Shown here: piece after piece, positions 1 to 13,259 of the stretch
Layout of the letters: every line of letters begins with the position of its first letter
How positions within the stretch are numbered: the stretch's first letter is position 1
Origin: Thinopyrum elongatum
Lineage: Eukaryota > Streptophyta > Magnoliopsida > Poales > Poaceae
NCBI GenBank assembly: GCA_011799875.1
Contig: CM022302.1
Location: forward strand, 54,041,153 to 54,105,152
Reading direction: 5' to 3'
DNA length: 64,000 nt
Notes under the pieces: generated by a model
The model's database searches: none
What the model was told of the DNA's origin: nothing
What the model saw: only the letters and a program-made list of their open reading frames with translations
Made by a program: the position numbers and the translations under genes

Positions 1-768
1 GTGGTGGCTGCGAGCTCATGGTGGCGAAGCCATGGTGGCTTTCGGGAGAGGGAGGAGAGCACGGGAGAGAGAGAGAGAGAGAGAGAGAGGGAGTGGGTTA
101 GGGTTTGTCCTCGAGGGCGAGGGGGGTCCCATATCCCCTCCAGAGGCTCTGTAGCGAGCCGTTGTCGAGCAGAGGAGAGGGGGGGGCGGCTGCGGGAGTG
201 CGCGCGCGCGACAGAGAGGAGAGAGAGTGGGAGGATAGGGGAGACCGGTGTTGGGCTGGGCCGGGCACTGTAGCCCACAGACTTGAGTGCACAGTGGCTT
301 CGACCTTTTTCTCTTTTTCCTTTTTTTGCCTTTAATTTCCACAGCTGTTTTCCATTTTATTTCAACTATCAAATGACTTATGAAAAATATGCAGTTGGGC
401 TAAAAAATTGGTATGCAATATTCCTCACTGCCCCAAAAAGTTTGGGTGCAATATAATTCCGTTTGAATTTTCCATAAAGGGAATGGCATTTAAAATGCTG
501 ACTTGGCACTGTTTTCATGATGTTAGAGTAATCTAGGAGATTTAGGTGATGTTGTTTTCCTGAACATAAATAGTTATGGAATATTTGCTACAACATGAAC
601 TATTTAGTTTCCAAATTTGAACAACTTTTATTTTCACCTCATATTTGAATTTCAATTGAATGGGAATTTGAAATGAGATATGATTCAAATGTGATCGAGC
701 ATTGTAATTGATGATGACTTGGCATGATTAACAGATGATCACTGTGCTCATTACATAGGGGTGTTACA
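1..768 (-). repeat. 3' LTR of the gypsy element (inner-left part only)
   Basis: Aligns with 9884-10631 of the complete LTR and ends in the same GGGGTGYTACA. About 3.3 kb of this LTR should lie left of the window. It holds a (GA)n run at about 62-90 that is shorter in the other copy, and a small indel near 684-694. Long ORFs here on both strands are GC-rich LTR sequence, not genes. Confidence 0.9.
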
Positions 769-782
769 ATTCTCCTCTAAAA
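769..782 (-). other. Polypurine tract of the gypsy element
   Basis: On the minus strand the bases just before the 3' LTR read CTTTTAGAGGAGAAT followed by TGTAACACC. A purine-rich run abutting the LTR is where plus-strand DNA synthesis is primed. It fixes the inner edge of the LTR at 768. Confidence 0.8.
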
Positions 783-804
783 GAAATTCTCGTCCCGAGA
801 ATTC

Positions 805-3800
805 AGGAGGTAGAAGGAAGAAGATCGGGGTATTCTTCGTGAAGACGATCCTCACGTTCCCAAGTGGCTTCATCTTCAGTATGATTCGACCACTGCACTT
901 TGAGGAACTTGATTGTCTTCTGACGAGTCCGATGTTCAGCTTAGTCAAGAATGCGGATCGGATACTCCTTATCAGAGAGATCATCTTGCAGTTCGAGCAT
1001 CTCATGATCCACTACATGGTGCGGAGATTCCTTGAAGCAACGGCGAAGTTGTGACACATGGAAGACGTTGTGGATGTGAGAGAAGTGAGGAGGCAACTCC
1101 AATTTATAAGCCACCTCTCCACGTCTGGCGAGAATGCGGAAAGGACCGATGTAGCGAGGAGCTAACTTGCCCTTGATCCCAAACCGATGAGTGCCCTTCA
1201 TAGGAGTGACACGCAGATAAGCTTGCTCACCTGGTTGATAGTTCGATCCCCAGTGTTTACGATCATAATTGCTCTTCTGGCGGGACTGGGTCGCCTTGAG
1301 ATTTTATCGGACAATACGGACTTGCTCTTCAGCTTGTTGGATAATATCCGGACCAATGAGCGGTCGTTCCCCAGTTTCTGACCAATTCAGAGGGGTTCGA
1401 CACTTACGTCCATATAATACCTCGAAGGGGGCCATCTTCAAGCTAGCTTGATAGCTGTTGTTGTATTAGAATTCGGCATACGGGAGAGATTCCTCCCACT
1501 TTTTTCCAAACGAGATGACACAAGCACGCAGCATATCTTCAAGCACTTGATTCACTTGTTCAACTTGGCCTTGGGACTGGGGGTGATAAGCAGAGCTCCA
1601 GGTTATATGAGTTGCCATAGCTTGTTGGAAACTATCCCAGAACTTTGAGGTGAAAAGGCTGCCACGGTCGGAACTGATCTCCTTCGGAATACCGTTGAGC
1701 GATACAATTCTGGAGATATACAAATCTGCTAACTGACTAGTAGTGATCGTCTCCTTGACTGGCAGAAAGTGTGCAACTTTGGATAATTGATAAATGACAA
1801 CAAGAATTGCATCATGACCTTTTTGTGACTTGGGAAGGCCAGTGATAAGATCCATCTGAACCTTGTCCTACTTCCATTCAGGAATAGGGAGCGGTTGCAG
1901 AATTCCAGCAGGCTTCTGATGTTCTACCTTGACACGATGGCAAACATCACAATCGGCAACATAGCGAGCAATGTCCTGCTTCATCTTGGACCACTAGTAC
2001 CTTTGACGGAGATCACGATATATCTTGGTGCTACCTGGATGAATAGACAGTGGGGTATCATGTGCCTCCTTCATAACCTTGTTGGTCATAAGATCGAACC
2101 GAGGTACCACAATTCTATTTCTGAAGTACAAAGTTCCATCTTCGGCAAGCGAGAAATCTCTGGGCTTTTCAAGGTGAAGATCTCTTTTCATCAGATCAGC
2201 TTCAGCATCTTTTGCTTGCACAGACCTAACAGCTTTCTCAAGATCTGGCTGTAAGACAAGGGTATTAAGGGAACCCTGAGGAACAATATGAAGGTTCAAC
2301 TTGCGATGTTCTTCATGAAGAAGGGGTTGCGAAGTTCTTCATTAAGAAGGGGTTGATCTCGCTGAACCATGATGTTGTTGCAATAAGACTTGCGACTCAA
2401 TGCATCGGCCATTACATTAGCCTTACCAGGGGTATATGAAATACCGCAGTCATAGTCTGTAATTGTTTCCAACCATTGCTGCTGACGTAGATTGAGATCC
2501 GGCTGAGTAAACAAATACTTCAGACTTTGGTGATCAGTGTAGATCTCACATCGATTACCGAGAAGGTAATGTCGCCACAACTTCAATGCATATATCACTG
2601 TAGCAAGTTCAAGATCATGCACTGCGTAGTTCTCTTCATGAGGACGCAACTGTCGTGAGGCATAAGCAATCACTCTGCGCTCTTGCATATGGACACAGTC
2701 TAATCCTTGACGAGAGGCGTCGCAATAAATCACAAAGTCCTTGCGAAAATCCGGAGGAGCAAGCACTGGAGCAGAGGTCAACTTGTCCTTAAGCGTTTGG
2801 AAAATTTCTTGACATTTTTCTGTCCACTCAAACTTAACGCCTTTGTGAAGCAGATTAGTCAGAAGCTTGGCAATCTTTGAGAAGTTCTCGACAAATCGAT
2901 GGCAGTAGCTTGCGAGTATGAGAAAACTCCTGACTTGTTTAAGATTCTTCGGGGGAGTCCAGTGAAGAATAGCCTGAACTCATTCTGGGTTAACAGCAAT
3001 GCCATCCTTGGAAATCACATGACCAAGGTAGGTTACTTCGGATAACCAGAATTCACACTTGGAATACTTGGCATATAGCTGATGTTCTCGAAGCTTTTCC
3101 AGCACAAGACGAAGGTGTTCAGCATGTTCTTCCTCATTCATGGAAAATATCAAGATATCATCTAGATAAACCACGACAAACTTGTCGAGGTAATCCATGA
3201 AGATATAATTCATCAAGCGAGAGAACGTTGCTGGAGCATTAGTTAAACCAAAGGACATGACGGTGTACTCGTATGAACCATAACGAGTAACGAAAGCGGT
3301 CTTTGGAATATCCTCTTCGCGGACTCGGGTCTGATGGTAACCCAACCTCAAGTCGAGTTTAGAGAATACTGAAGATCCAGCAAGTTGATTATACAGATCG
3401 TTGATCCGAGGAAGTGGATATTTGTTCTGAATAGTTGATTGGTCGGTAATCTTGGACTAACCGGTTTGTACCATCTTTCTTCTTGACGAAGAGAGAAGGT
3501 GCTCCCCAGGCAGAGGAACTTGGGTGAATGAAACCCTTGCGAAGTGATTTGTCGATTTCCTCCTTAAGCTCAAGGAGTTCATGTGGCGGCATCTTGTAGG
3601 GACGCTTCGCAATAGGAGTGGTGCCAGGTTTCAAGTCGATAACAAATTCGACAGCTCTAACAAGGGGTACTCCTGGAAGTTCTTCTGGGAAAACATCTTG
3701 GAAGTCGCGAATGACTGGGACGTTTTTGATCCCCTCAAGAGGAGAAGCGTTCAACGCATTCAGGGAATATATCTGGGCTTCGGCATTTTGAATGAAATGA

Positions 3801-4190
3801 GCATGGTAGTTCACTAACTTGTTCGAGGGGTGCAGGAGTTGGACGACTTTAGTGGCACAATGGATAGAGGCAGTATGAGTTTTCAACCAATCCATTCCCA
3901 GAATGAGGTCAATGTTGGATGACTTCAAAAGAATGGGAGAGACATGGAACTCCAACCCTTCAATTTCAACGGTAACGTTGTGGCTAACCATGGTGGTTTG
4001 ACATTGGCCCGCGGGGGTGTTTACTAATAGTGGGATGTTCATCTCCTCATATTTAATGCCATGCATGTATGCAAAAGTTTCTGATATGAACGAATGCGAT
4101 GCTCCTGAATCAAATAAAACAGAAGCTGGTATTGAGTTAACAAGAAGAGTACCCAGCACAGTAGTAGGTTGATCATGAGCTTCATTCAGA
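805..4190 (-). pseudogene. Degenerate pol: protease, reverse transcriptase, RNase H, integrase, chromodomain
   Basis: Minus strand, in order. Protease with FDSGASHSF (about 4090-4130). RT from [16 protein letters not shown] (about 3450-3500), through the LDLRLGYHQ region (about 3330-3365), to the YLDDILIF active site (about 3150-3175). RNase H (2296-2781) with YCDASRQG, the ELATV glutamate and YTDHQSL. Integrase with an HHCC zinc finger (about 1900-2060, DCDVC), catalytic Asp in MDLITGLP (near 1850), Asp in SSDRGSLF and Glu in GQVEQVNQ. GPF-type C-terminal domain (941-1201). Chromodomain (about 805-955) with VQWSNHTEDEATWE. Breaks: a TAA at 941-943 between GPF domain and chromodomain, a frameshift near 3440 inside RT, a stop just beyond RT near 2977, and stops around 1465 and 1990. 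The family makes one gag-pol polyprotein; this copy cannot. Domain calls are confident; exact boundaries are approximate. Confidence 0.9.
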
Positions 4191-4289
4191 TCAACATGAT
4201 AAGCTTGACCATGACCATAAGAAGGCCTGACATTGTTGTTGCGGAACTGGTTGTTGCCACGGCCATTTCCACGGCCAGCAGGGGGAAGT

Positions 4290-5254
4290 GCAAGCTGATT
4301 CTGGTTCTGAGAGCAGTCCCTGGAACGGTGACCTGGATGACCACACTTGAAGTAGAGTCCGTCTTCGGGACGGAGAGCAGGAGCTCGAAGCATTGGAGCT
4401 GGAGGTCTTGGCTGCCTCAGAGGTGGAGGAGGCATACAAGGTGCAGCATACGATGGCCTTGGAGCAGGAACAGTTGAGCGGTACATGCTGTGCGGAATCT
4501 AGATACGGCGCTTCTGGGAAGACGAGCCCGAAGATGAGCCTGCTTCACGGGTGCGCTTGAGAGCGTCCTTGTGATCCTTCAGACCAGTCTCAACCTGAAT
4601 GGCTTTGTTCACCAAGGTGGCGAAATCAGCGAAGTCTTGGACAAGCAGTGCTAGATTGATATCCGGGTTGAGCCCTTCACGGAACTTTTCCTATCTGCGA
4701 GCATTAGTGGCAATATCTTCCTCAGCATAGCGAGATAATTCAAGGAACTCCTGCTGATAAGCTTCCACAGTCTTGCTACCCTGGGTAAGGTTGCGAAACT
4801 CATGCTTCTTCCGGTCCATAACTCCTTGTCAAATGTAACGGGCAAGGAAGGCAGCTCGGAACTCGACCCACGTGATGATGGTTGCAGCAGCTAGGGTATG
4901 CCTCTGGCTGTCCCATCATTGGGCTGCAGGGCCCTTCAGAAAGTAGGATGCGAAAGTGACATAGTTGGCAGGGGCCACATTAGCAGACTCCATCTCATAT
5001 GTGATGTCACGGAGCCAGTCATCAGCATCAAGTGGCCGCACTGAGTTGCGGAAGACAGTTGGAATGAGGCACACAAACTCTTGCAGGGTTATTGAGGCAG
5101 GTTGCTGGTTGGCATTCGGACGAGGGAACAGATCCATGAGGCCTTGCATGAACTGACGGTTCAGCTCAAACTGTTGCATTATTCCAGCCATATAGTCGGG
5201 CGGCGGTGGATTGTTGGCACCACGGCCACAACCACGACCAGCTGGTCTAACCAT
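4290..5254 (-). pseudogene. Degenerate gag (capsid/nucleocapsid)
   Basis: The frame opens at 5254 with a basic Gly/Arg-rich start, then a plant gypsy gag region (RPLDADDWLRDI and so on). It is cut by stops at about 4913, 4805 and 4690 before the zinc-knuckle stretch at about 4320-4360. The knuckle reads YFKCGHPGHRSRDC: the first cysteine of the CX2CX4HX4C motif is tyrosine (TAC), the rest is intact. The distal part is Pro/Gln/Asn rich. In the family gag packages the RNA and assembles the particle; this copy is broken both by stops and by the knuckle change. It runs in the same direction into the protease. Confidence 0.85.
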
Positions 5255-5503
5255 CCTGCTAAAGATTAACAGGGGTAGTTTAGCAGCGAGTATTGCAGTT
5301 ATATGGAATCATTCATGAAGTAACACGCACAATCAAAGGAAGTGCAATCGATACAACATCATAGTCAAACATGACATACAGATCCGTACATAGATTTGGT
5401 TACAAACCAGCATTACAACAGTGTAAGGGAAAGCTAGACAAACTAGGCGGCACACATGCACGTGGTGGAGGGATACAACAACAGGATATAGCGATAAGGT
5501 ACA

Positions 5504-6358
5504 TCAACGTCGGAGAAAACCACTGAAGCCAGGCAACTGCAGGTGACGACGTAGGGTACCCTCGATATAAGGATCCTGCGCTCCGTGAACACTCTGGTGC
5601 AGAACCTGGTCCCGAACTGGAAGAAGAGGACCACGTGGAGGAGTAAGACCTCCAACAGCAGGCCACTCAAGACTGGGTGGCATCTCCGTCCTGCGCGGGT
5701 AAAGAATGTACTCTGGGTGCATCCGTGCACTGACTGCTGGCAGCAACTGTGTCAGAGTGTCGTAAAGACGAGCACGAGTGGCGTGCAACTCGACAGCAAG
5801 AGCTCGGGCAGTGCGATCCAGAGCCTGAGTGTACTGAACCAAAATCTGCGGGTCATAACGACGCGACACGTAGGGAGTACGGACAGCAGTGTAGTATACA
5901 GTCTCGTCCCCAGCGGGGGCATACGGGATATACCTAAAACCAGTCTCCTCCAAGCGACTGTGCTCTCTACGGAGATGGGCAATAGCAGTAAAGGTAGCAT
6001 CATGGACGGCCATGTCGACAGTCACTCCAACACCGTGGAAGGTGTGCAGCTCAGTGATGGAGTTGTTCTGCCGATCAAAGATATAGACCACAGCGTGGTA
6101 CTGCTCCTGGTTGAACTCGCGGTAATCCTCCTAGACAGTGTACTTGGTGTACCAGTGATATCCTAGCCTGGTCAAGAGATCGACCAAGATAGCAGGTAAC
6201 CTAGTCGCATCGACAGCCATAGTCTCGTGCACAAGCTGTCTTACGGGACGCATCTGAAACAAGGAGTGCAAGATGTCAAACGACAGTGTGAGAAGCATAA
6301 GATAGCATTGGAAGGAAATGCTTGCAGATAATCCAGCTCTCCGAGTGAATGTGAGCAC
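5504..6358 (-). pseudogene. Extra sense-strand ORF upstream of gag, function unknown
   Basis: Between the primer site (6568) and gag (5254) an ORF in the sense direction runs from an ATG at 6358 to 5504. It is broken only by a TAG at 6131-6133; the two halves (75 and about 200 codons) are in the same frame. Seen: a region with the pattern HTFHGVGVTVDMAVHDAT followed by an Ala/Arg-rich helix-like stretch and GFRYIPYAPAG, then a Tyr/Arg/Pro-rich tail. No protease, capsid or envelope motif is evident. Additional ORFs of unknown role are known in several plant gypsy lineages, but I cannot assign this one. The GxGxT...A..DA..AI..L spacing faintly recalls a double-stranded-RNA-binding fold; this is speculation. 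Confidence 0.6.
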
Positions 6359-6567
6359 GAGACCCTAATGTTAGAGTTAGCAAAACTTTAACCCGAATAG
6401 AAGAGAGATCAGAATCCCAGAGTATGGAAGAGGAATAAAGGATCCTAATACCACCCATTGGCGACGTGGGCCTATAAGCCATACAGCCAAGTTAGTAAAA
6501 CAGATTTTGAAAGACTAGACTCAACTTCGGCCAAGGAGTTGGAAAGGGGAATTCCTACAGGCAGTCG

Positions 6568-6579
6568 GCTTTGATACCA
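6568..6579 (-). other. Primer binding site (initiator tRNA-Met type)
   Basis: The minus strand reads TGGTATCAAAGC, one mismatch from the usual plant TGGTATCAGAGC complement of initiator tRNA-Met. It lies three bases inside the 5' LTR end (6583). It fixes element polarity and the inner LTR edge. Confidence 0.85.
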
Positions 6580-6582
6580 ACT

Positions 6583-9500
6583 TGTGACGCCCCTGACTTA
6601 ATCGTGCGCTAATCATACACGCAAATCTACACAATCAAGCCTAAGGACTCACGGAAGATATCACAACACAACTCTAAACACAAATAAAAGTCATACAAGC
6701 TTTATATTACAAGCCAGGGGCCTCGAGGGCTCGAATACATAAGCTCACGTACAAGCGTTAGCGGAAGCAACAATAATATCTAAGTACAGACATAAAGGGG
6801 AAACAAGTTTGCCTTAAGAAGGCTCAGCAAAACAACGATAACTAGATCGAACGGCGCAGGCCTCCTGCCTGGGAGCCTCCGAAACTACTCCTGGTCGTCG
6901 GTCTCCACGTAGTAGTAGGCTCCACCGGTAGGGTCGTAGTAGTCGGCGGCGGGAGCAGCTGGCTCCTGGGCTCCGTCATTTGATCACAGCAATCGGGTAA
7001 GGGAAAAAAAAGGAGCAAAGCAACCATGAGTACTCAAACAAAGTACTCGCAAGACTTACATCAGAACTATTCTATTTATGGAACGGATTCAAAAGGGAGG
7101 CTGTATCTGTGGACTAGACTGCAGAAATGCCAGAATAGAGGGGAAGGCCTAGCCTATCGAAGACTAGCAACTTGCAGCATCTTGCAGCATTAGAAGAGTG
7201 TAGATTAGCATAATATGGTATGGTAGCAACAAGTATAAGTAACCAAGCCCAGAGATCCTTTCCCGACTCCCTGCGTGAAAGCGATCCCGGAGCCAGCATT
7301 TTATCAAGTTCACTAGTATCCAGTTCTGTAGTAGATCAGGATACTCTCTGAGCATCCGTTACCGTGGACACGTCTATTCGAACAGATATACTTCCCTGCA
7401 GGGGTGCACAAACTTGCCCAACATGCTCGATTACCTCTGGCCGGACACACTTTTATCGGGTCATGCCCGGCCTCGGCTGATCGACACGCTGTAGTCCTAC
7501 CTAGGCTCGACAGAGAGGCCATCACGCCGGTCTAACTCCTAAATGTGAAGGGGTCATGGACCAATCATCCTTCGCAATCCTGCGCATTGCGAACGCGGCC
7601 GGTGAGCAGACCTAGCCCTCTTATTACAAGCGCCGGCTTTCCCAGTCCAACCCAGCGTGCACCACTCAATTGCTGACATCTGAGAGCTTTCGGAAGAATC
7701 GTACGACGCCAAGTGCCCATACTTATTCCCGCATGGTGGTTAGTGCGAAAAGGCCAGAGGCCTACTCAGATCACATATCCTAACCCGTTTGTGCTCTGGG
7801 AGCTCGCGGTGACAATCAGTGATCCACGATCTGTGGTCCCGTCGCCCCGTCATGTGGAATTACGACAAGGGCCAGGAACGACCGGCCGTGCCATGTATTT
7901 ATCTCGCGGGTACCCTCACGGTCAACCCGACTCCACATTTCTCGCGGGTACCCCTCAGGGTCGACCCGCCTCCAACAAGGTACTGTAGTAAAAGTGAAGG
8001 TATCCGTGTGTTCATCACATCAAGGGGAATCCGAGGAATCACCCTCGATGGATTCCTACTCGATGTAATCCGTCAAGGAGAACCAGGAGGAATCACCCTC
8101 GATGGTCCACACTTGGGGTTACATGACAGAGTCATCATCGGGAAGGCGAGAGCGAGGAATCACCCTCTGCAATCACCACCGATGTGCTATACTATAGAGA
8201 TATCATCAGGAGTGCAGTACAAGGTATCACCCTCGGCACTCGATAGTAGCCCTGCAAAGTCGTACAACTAAGGGCGGTGTGTGGTGATGTGTCGGTCTCA
8301 GCAAGTCGATCCCAAAGATCGGGGTGCCAGTAATAAAGTAGGGCAACAGGAACAAGGGTGAGGGGGTCACTGATGGATCACTAACCAACCTATTCTAACC
8401 AGTTTAGGATGACATATAAAGTAACAATAGCAGGTTAAAAAAACAGGCTATGCATCAAAATAGGAGCAATCAATGACAGTAGCAAATTCTAATGCAAGCA
8501 TGGGAGAGAAAGAATAGGCGATATTGGAATGATCAAGGGGGTTTGCTTGCCTGGAAGCTCTGGTCGTCAGGGGCGTAGTCGTACTCGGCAGCAGCGTCGC
8601 TCTCGGGGTCAACTGGAGAGAAGAGAGGGGAATAAACAATAAATAAAAGCAAACAATGCGACAAAGATGCATGGCATGGCAATATGGTGTGCTGAGGATG
8701 AGCTAATGCAGCACTACACGTTGCAGACGGAGCGGAAAAATATCTAGGGATATTTTCCCGGCCTTTAGGCAGTCATCGGTAGACTGAAATGGAGGGGCAG
8801 GTTCCATGTTTGTGGTGGTGTGGGCATGTGACAGCTACACGAAGGGCATATTCAGGTTCATCTCCTTTTTCTGATCAACTTTTTGATCCGAGCTACGGTT
8901 TAATTTCTATGATTTTTCAGAGTTTTAAAAATTTCTGAAATTGTTTTAATTAATTAATTCGACAAAAAAAGAAATATGATGTCAGCAGTCAACTTTGACC
9001 TTTGACTGGTCAATCTGATAGGTGGGGCCCGTCTGTCATAGACTAGTTAGTTTAAACAGAAGATTAAGTTAACTAATTAATCTAATTAGCTAGTGGTCCC
9101 ACTGTCAGTGATTGATTGATTAATTAACTAATTTAATTAACAGAATATTTAGCAGTTTTATTTATTTTTAAAAATGTTTAAATAGTGCGGGGCCCGCATG
9201 TCAGTGGCTGGGCTGCCTAGTCAGCATAGTTAACTGGGTCAACCCAGACAACTGGGCCCGCTGGGCCCACTGTCAGTGTCACAGAGGGCGGCCACGTGGG
9301 CGCCACGTCGGCGCCGTCGACGGAGCAACTCCGGCGACCAAAACGCGCGGCGGCGCGTACGGGTGGTGGCCGGAATTCACGCACAGGAGGTCTGCGGGGC
9401 CGTGGTTGGGTGCGTTCGATGCGGCTCGACGTCGCGCGCATGATGGAGGCGACGAATGGCGCCGGGGACGACCAGAACGGCGCCGGGGACGAGCAGAAGC

Positions 9501-10631
9501 GGCGCCGGAGTTCGGGCTTGAGCGGGCGCGCGGCTACAGCTCGTTTTTGAGCGCACTAAGCGGCTGGGCGGCACCTGCGACTCACCAGGAGCTCGCTATG
9601 GCAGGCGGGCTTGGCCACAGAGGCTCGGTAGCGTGGCGTTTGCGGCAATGGCGGCGAGCAGCAGGAGAGAAAGGAGGGAAGCGGAGCTCACTGCGGAGCT
9701 GTAGGGGAAGGCAGCGGGCTCGGGGAGGTCCTGTGGTGGCAGATCGGCGGCGGCGATCCCGGGTGCCCGAGGAAGGAGAAGACGGCGTGGACGACGCTGC
9801 GGTGGCTCCCGACTCCGGTTGATCGGTGCAGATGACGTAGCCGAGGCCGGCGAAGCGATTTGACATGGCGGCGAGGCGCAAGGGCGGCGGTGGCCGCGAG
9901 CTCACGGTGGCGAAGCCAGGGCGGTGTTCGGGAGAGGGAGGAGAGCGCGGGAGAGAGAGAGAGGGAGCGGGTTAGGGTTTGTCCTCCGGGGCGAGGGGGG
10001 TCCCATAACCCCTCCAGAGGCTCTGTAGCGAGCCGTTTTCGAGCAGAGGAGAGGGGGGCCCGGCTGCGGGAGTGCGCGCGCGCGACAGAGAGGAGAGAGA
10101 GCGGGAGGTTAGGGGAGACCGGTCTTGGGCTGGGCCGGGCACTGTAGCCCACAGGCTTGAGTGCACAGTGGCTTCGGCCTTTTTCTCTTTTTCCTTTTTT
10201 TGCCTTTTATTTCCACAACTGTTTTGCATTTTATTTCAACCATCAAATGACTTACGAAAAATACGCAGGTGGGCTCAAAAATTGGTATGCAATATTCCTC
10301 ACCGCCCCAAAAAGTTTGGGTGCAATATTATTCCATTTGAATTTTTCATAAAGGGAATGGCATTTAAAATGCTAACTTGGCACTGTTTTCATGATGTTAG
10401 AGTCATCTAGGAGATTTAGGTGATGTTGTTTTCATGAACATAAATAGTTATGGAATATTTGCTACAACATGAACTATTTAGTTTCCAAATTTGAACAACT
10501 TTTATTTCCACCTCATATTTGAATTTCAATTGAATGGGAATTTGAAATGAGATATGATCAAGCATTGTAATTGATGATGACTTGGCATGATTAACAGATG
10601 ATCACTGTGCTCATTACATAGGGGTGCTACA
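6583..10631 (-). repeat. Complete 5' LTR (4,049 bp) of the gypsy element
   Basis: Bounded by TGTGACGCCCC on the left and GGGGTGCTACA on the right, i.e. TG...CA with imperfect terminal inverted repeats. It contains an AT-rich stretch (8880-9180), a GC-rich block (9230-10150), short direct repeats around 7900-7980 (CGCGGGTACCC) and repeats of GGAATCACCCTCGATGG near 8035 and 8090. Its 748 right-hand bases match the partial LTR at 1-768. The element promoter should be in this LTR, transcribing leftwards. I do not see a TATA box I would defend. Confidence 0.88.
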
Positions 10632-10852
10632 GGAGGCTTGGTCGGGTGAGGCTACCTCGTTCCCGACGGCAGCGTAGTCCCGGGTGCATGAGGTGCTCTC
10701 ATTCCCCGTGTCAACGTGGTCGGTGGTGGCCGGATCTGGCTGTGGGATGGTTGTTGCAGATCCAATCCAGGGCGTGGCATGGTGGGGGAGGCTCTGGTGG
10801 GGAAGAGAGAGGATGGGACGAGGAGGGGAGATGGAGAGCTGTGGAGCAAAGG

Positions 10853-10856
<4 letters not shown>

Positions 10857-10892
<36 letters not shown>
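10857..10892. repeat. (GA)n microsatellite
   Basis: About 18 uninterrupted GA units. The flanking 10632-11080 is otherwise unassigned single-copy-looking sequence with no recognisable coding region. Confidence 0.95.
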
Positions 10893-10893
<1 letters not shown>

Positions 10894-11084
10894 TTGGGTG
10901 GCGATGGCTCTCGAAGGGAGATAAGAAAATTAGGGTCAGGAGGGTAGGGTTAGGAGGCCTTCTATAAACGGTGCTCTGGCAAGGCATTTTGCACTGTGGA
11001 CAGGGCAGGGAATGGACAATGACGGACCATATATGGGCCCATCGGTGTTGTAATAAGGACAACTCTTGGGCCCCTGTTTAGGGC

Positions 11085-11225
11085 TGTCAGTGGTGATGGG
11101 TCTCTTTTGGACCTGTCAATGGTACTTTTTTTTTCTTTCTGAAATCACTAGGTTCAGCTGCGTCTCCACTGACGGGCGGTCCTATGCTTGTCAGTGATAC
11201 ACTACATCACTGACGGGAGATAGTT
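11085..11225. repeat. Cluster of CACTGACGGG / CTGTCAGTG motifs, possible CACTA relic
   Basis: The motif CACTGACGGG occurs at about 11168 and 11210, with inverted copies (GTCAGTG) at about 11086 and 11190, beside CACTACATCACTGACGGG. Short subterminal repeats in both orientations next to a CACTA-like end are typical of CACTA transposon termini. No partner end or target duplication was found, so this is only a relic call. Confidence 0.35.
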
Positions 11226-11230
11226 CACCA

Positions 11231-11331
11231 AAGTCTTTATTGCTTTTTTGGTACAAAGTGAAACTTTTCAATAAAGATGGCTGCGCTCATCAATCCTCAC
11301 AGGGGCGGGGGATGCCCTCGTTTTCGAAAAA
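11231..11331 (+). mobile_element. 5'-truncated LINE tail
   Basis: The block AATAAAGATGGCTGCGCTCA ... GGGGCGGGGGATGCCCTCG then TTTTCGAAAAAA has the layout of a grass LINE 3' end (conserved hairpin-like GC segment, then a short A-tail). Only about 100 bp are present. I could not find a target duplication. Confidence 0.45.
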
Positions 11332-11336
11332 AGCAA

Positions 11337-11505
11337 GAGAGGTAAACTCATTCTTACGTCCATGAATGGGTGAATACATAGCACATTGGACAACAAGAGA
11401 TAAACTCATCCTTACCTCCATGAATGGGTGATTACATGGCACACTGGACAAAAGGAGATAAACTCACCCTTATGTCCATGAATAGGTGGGTACGTAGTAG
11501 AGGCT
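11337..11505 (+). repeat. Three-copy tandem repeat, unit 58-60 bp
   Basis: Units start at 11337, 11397 and 11455 with GAGA(GG)TAAACTCA..CTTA.GTCCATGAAT(G/A)GGTG. The third copy is diverged at its end. The array lies just beyond the 3' end of the peroxidase gene. Confidence 0.8.
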
Positions 11506-11574
11506 AACATAGATAAGATGCTTAATTTGGAATCCGCACATGATCACACATACACATGGGCTCGATCTTGTTTC

Positions 11575-13118
<1,544 letters not shown>

Positions 13119-13171
13119 TCGTTCCTACGTACTGAGGAGGTCGATGTGCATTGGGAGGAGATGCACGCTTC

Positions 13172-13178
13172 ATTTATA
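13172..13178 (-). promoter_or_regulatory. Candidate TATA box of the peroxidase gene
   Basis: The minus strand reads TATAAAT 54 bases upstream of the former start codon. This is a suitable distance for a plant promoter with a short leader. Confidence 0.55.
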
Positions 13179-13259
13179 GGCTGGCTACATAGCTCAGTTT
13201 TTACTCGTTTTACTTGGATAGATGCATGCGTGGTGTGGTGACTTTTCAAGAATATAATT

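Larger units (their letters stand above)
1..10631 (-). mobile_element. Ty3/gypsy chromovirus (Tekay/Del-like) LTR retrotransposon, 3' LTR cut by window edge
   Basis: Seen: bases 1-768 are a diverged direct copy of about 9884-10631. Between the copies lie, on the minus strand from right to left, a tRNA primer site, an extra ORF, gag, protease, reverse transcriptase, RNase H, integrase and a chromodomain. That order (integrase after RT, chromodomain last) is diagnostic of Ty3/gypsy chromoviruses. Together with the very long LTRs it suggests the Tekay/Del lineage (inference). Over about 460 aligned LTR bases I count roughly 19 differences, mostly transitions, which implies an insertion of the order of a million years or more at usual grass rates. 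Coding parts carry many stops and frameshifts, so this copy is not autonomous. The right flank begins GGAGG at 10632; the matching target duplication would be outside the window. Confidence 0.93.

Noticed and set aside
9217..10152. Long GC-rich frames near the right end of the gypsy LTR
   Set aside because: They lie wholly in the LTR, recur in the partial LTR at 1-340 with shifted frames, and have low-complexity Ser/Arg/Pro composition.
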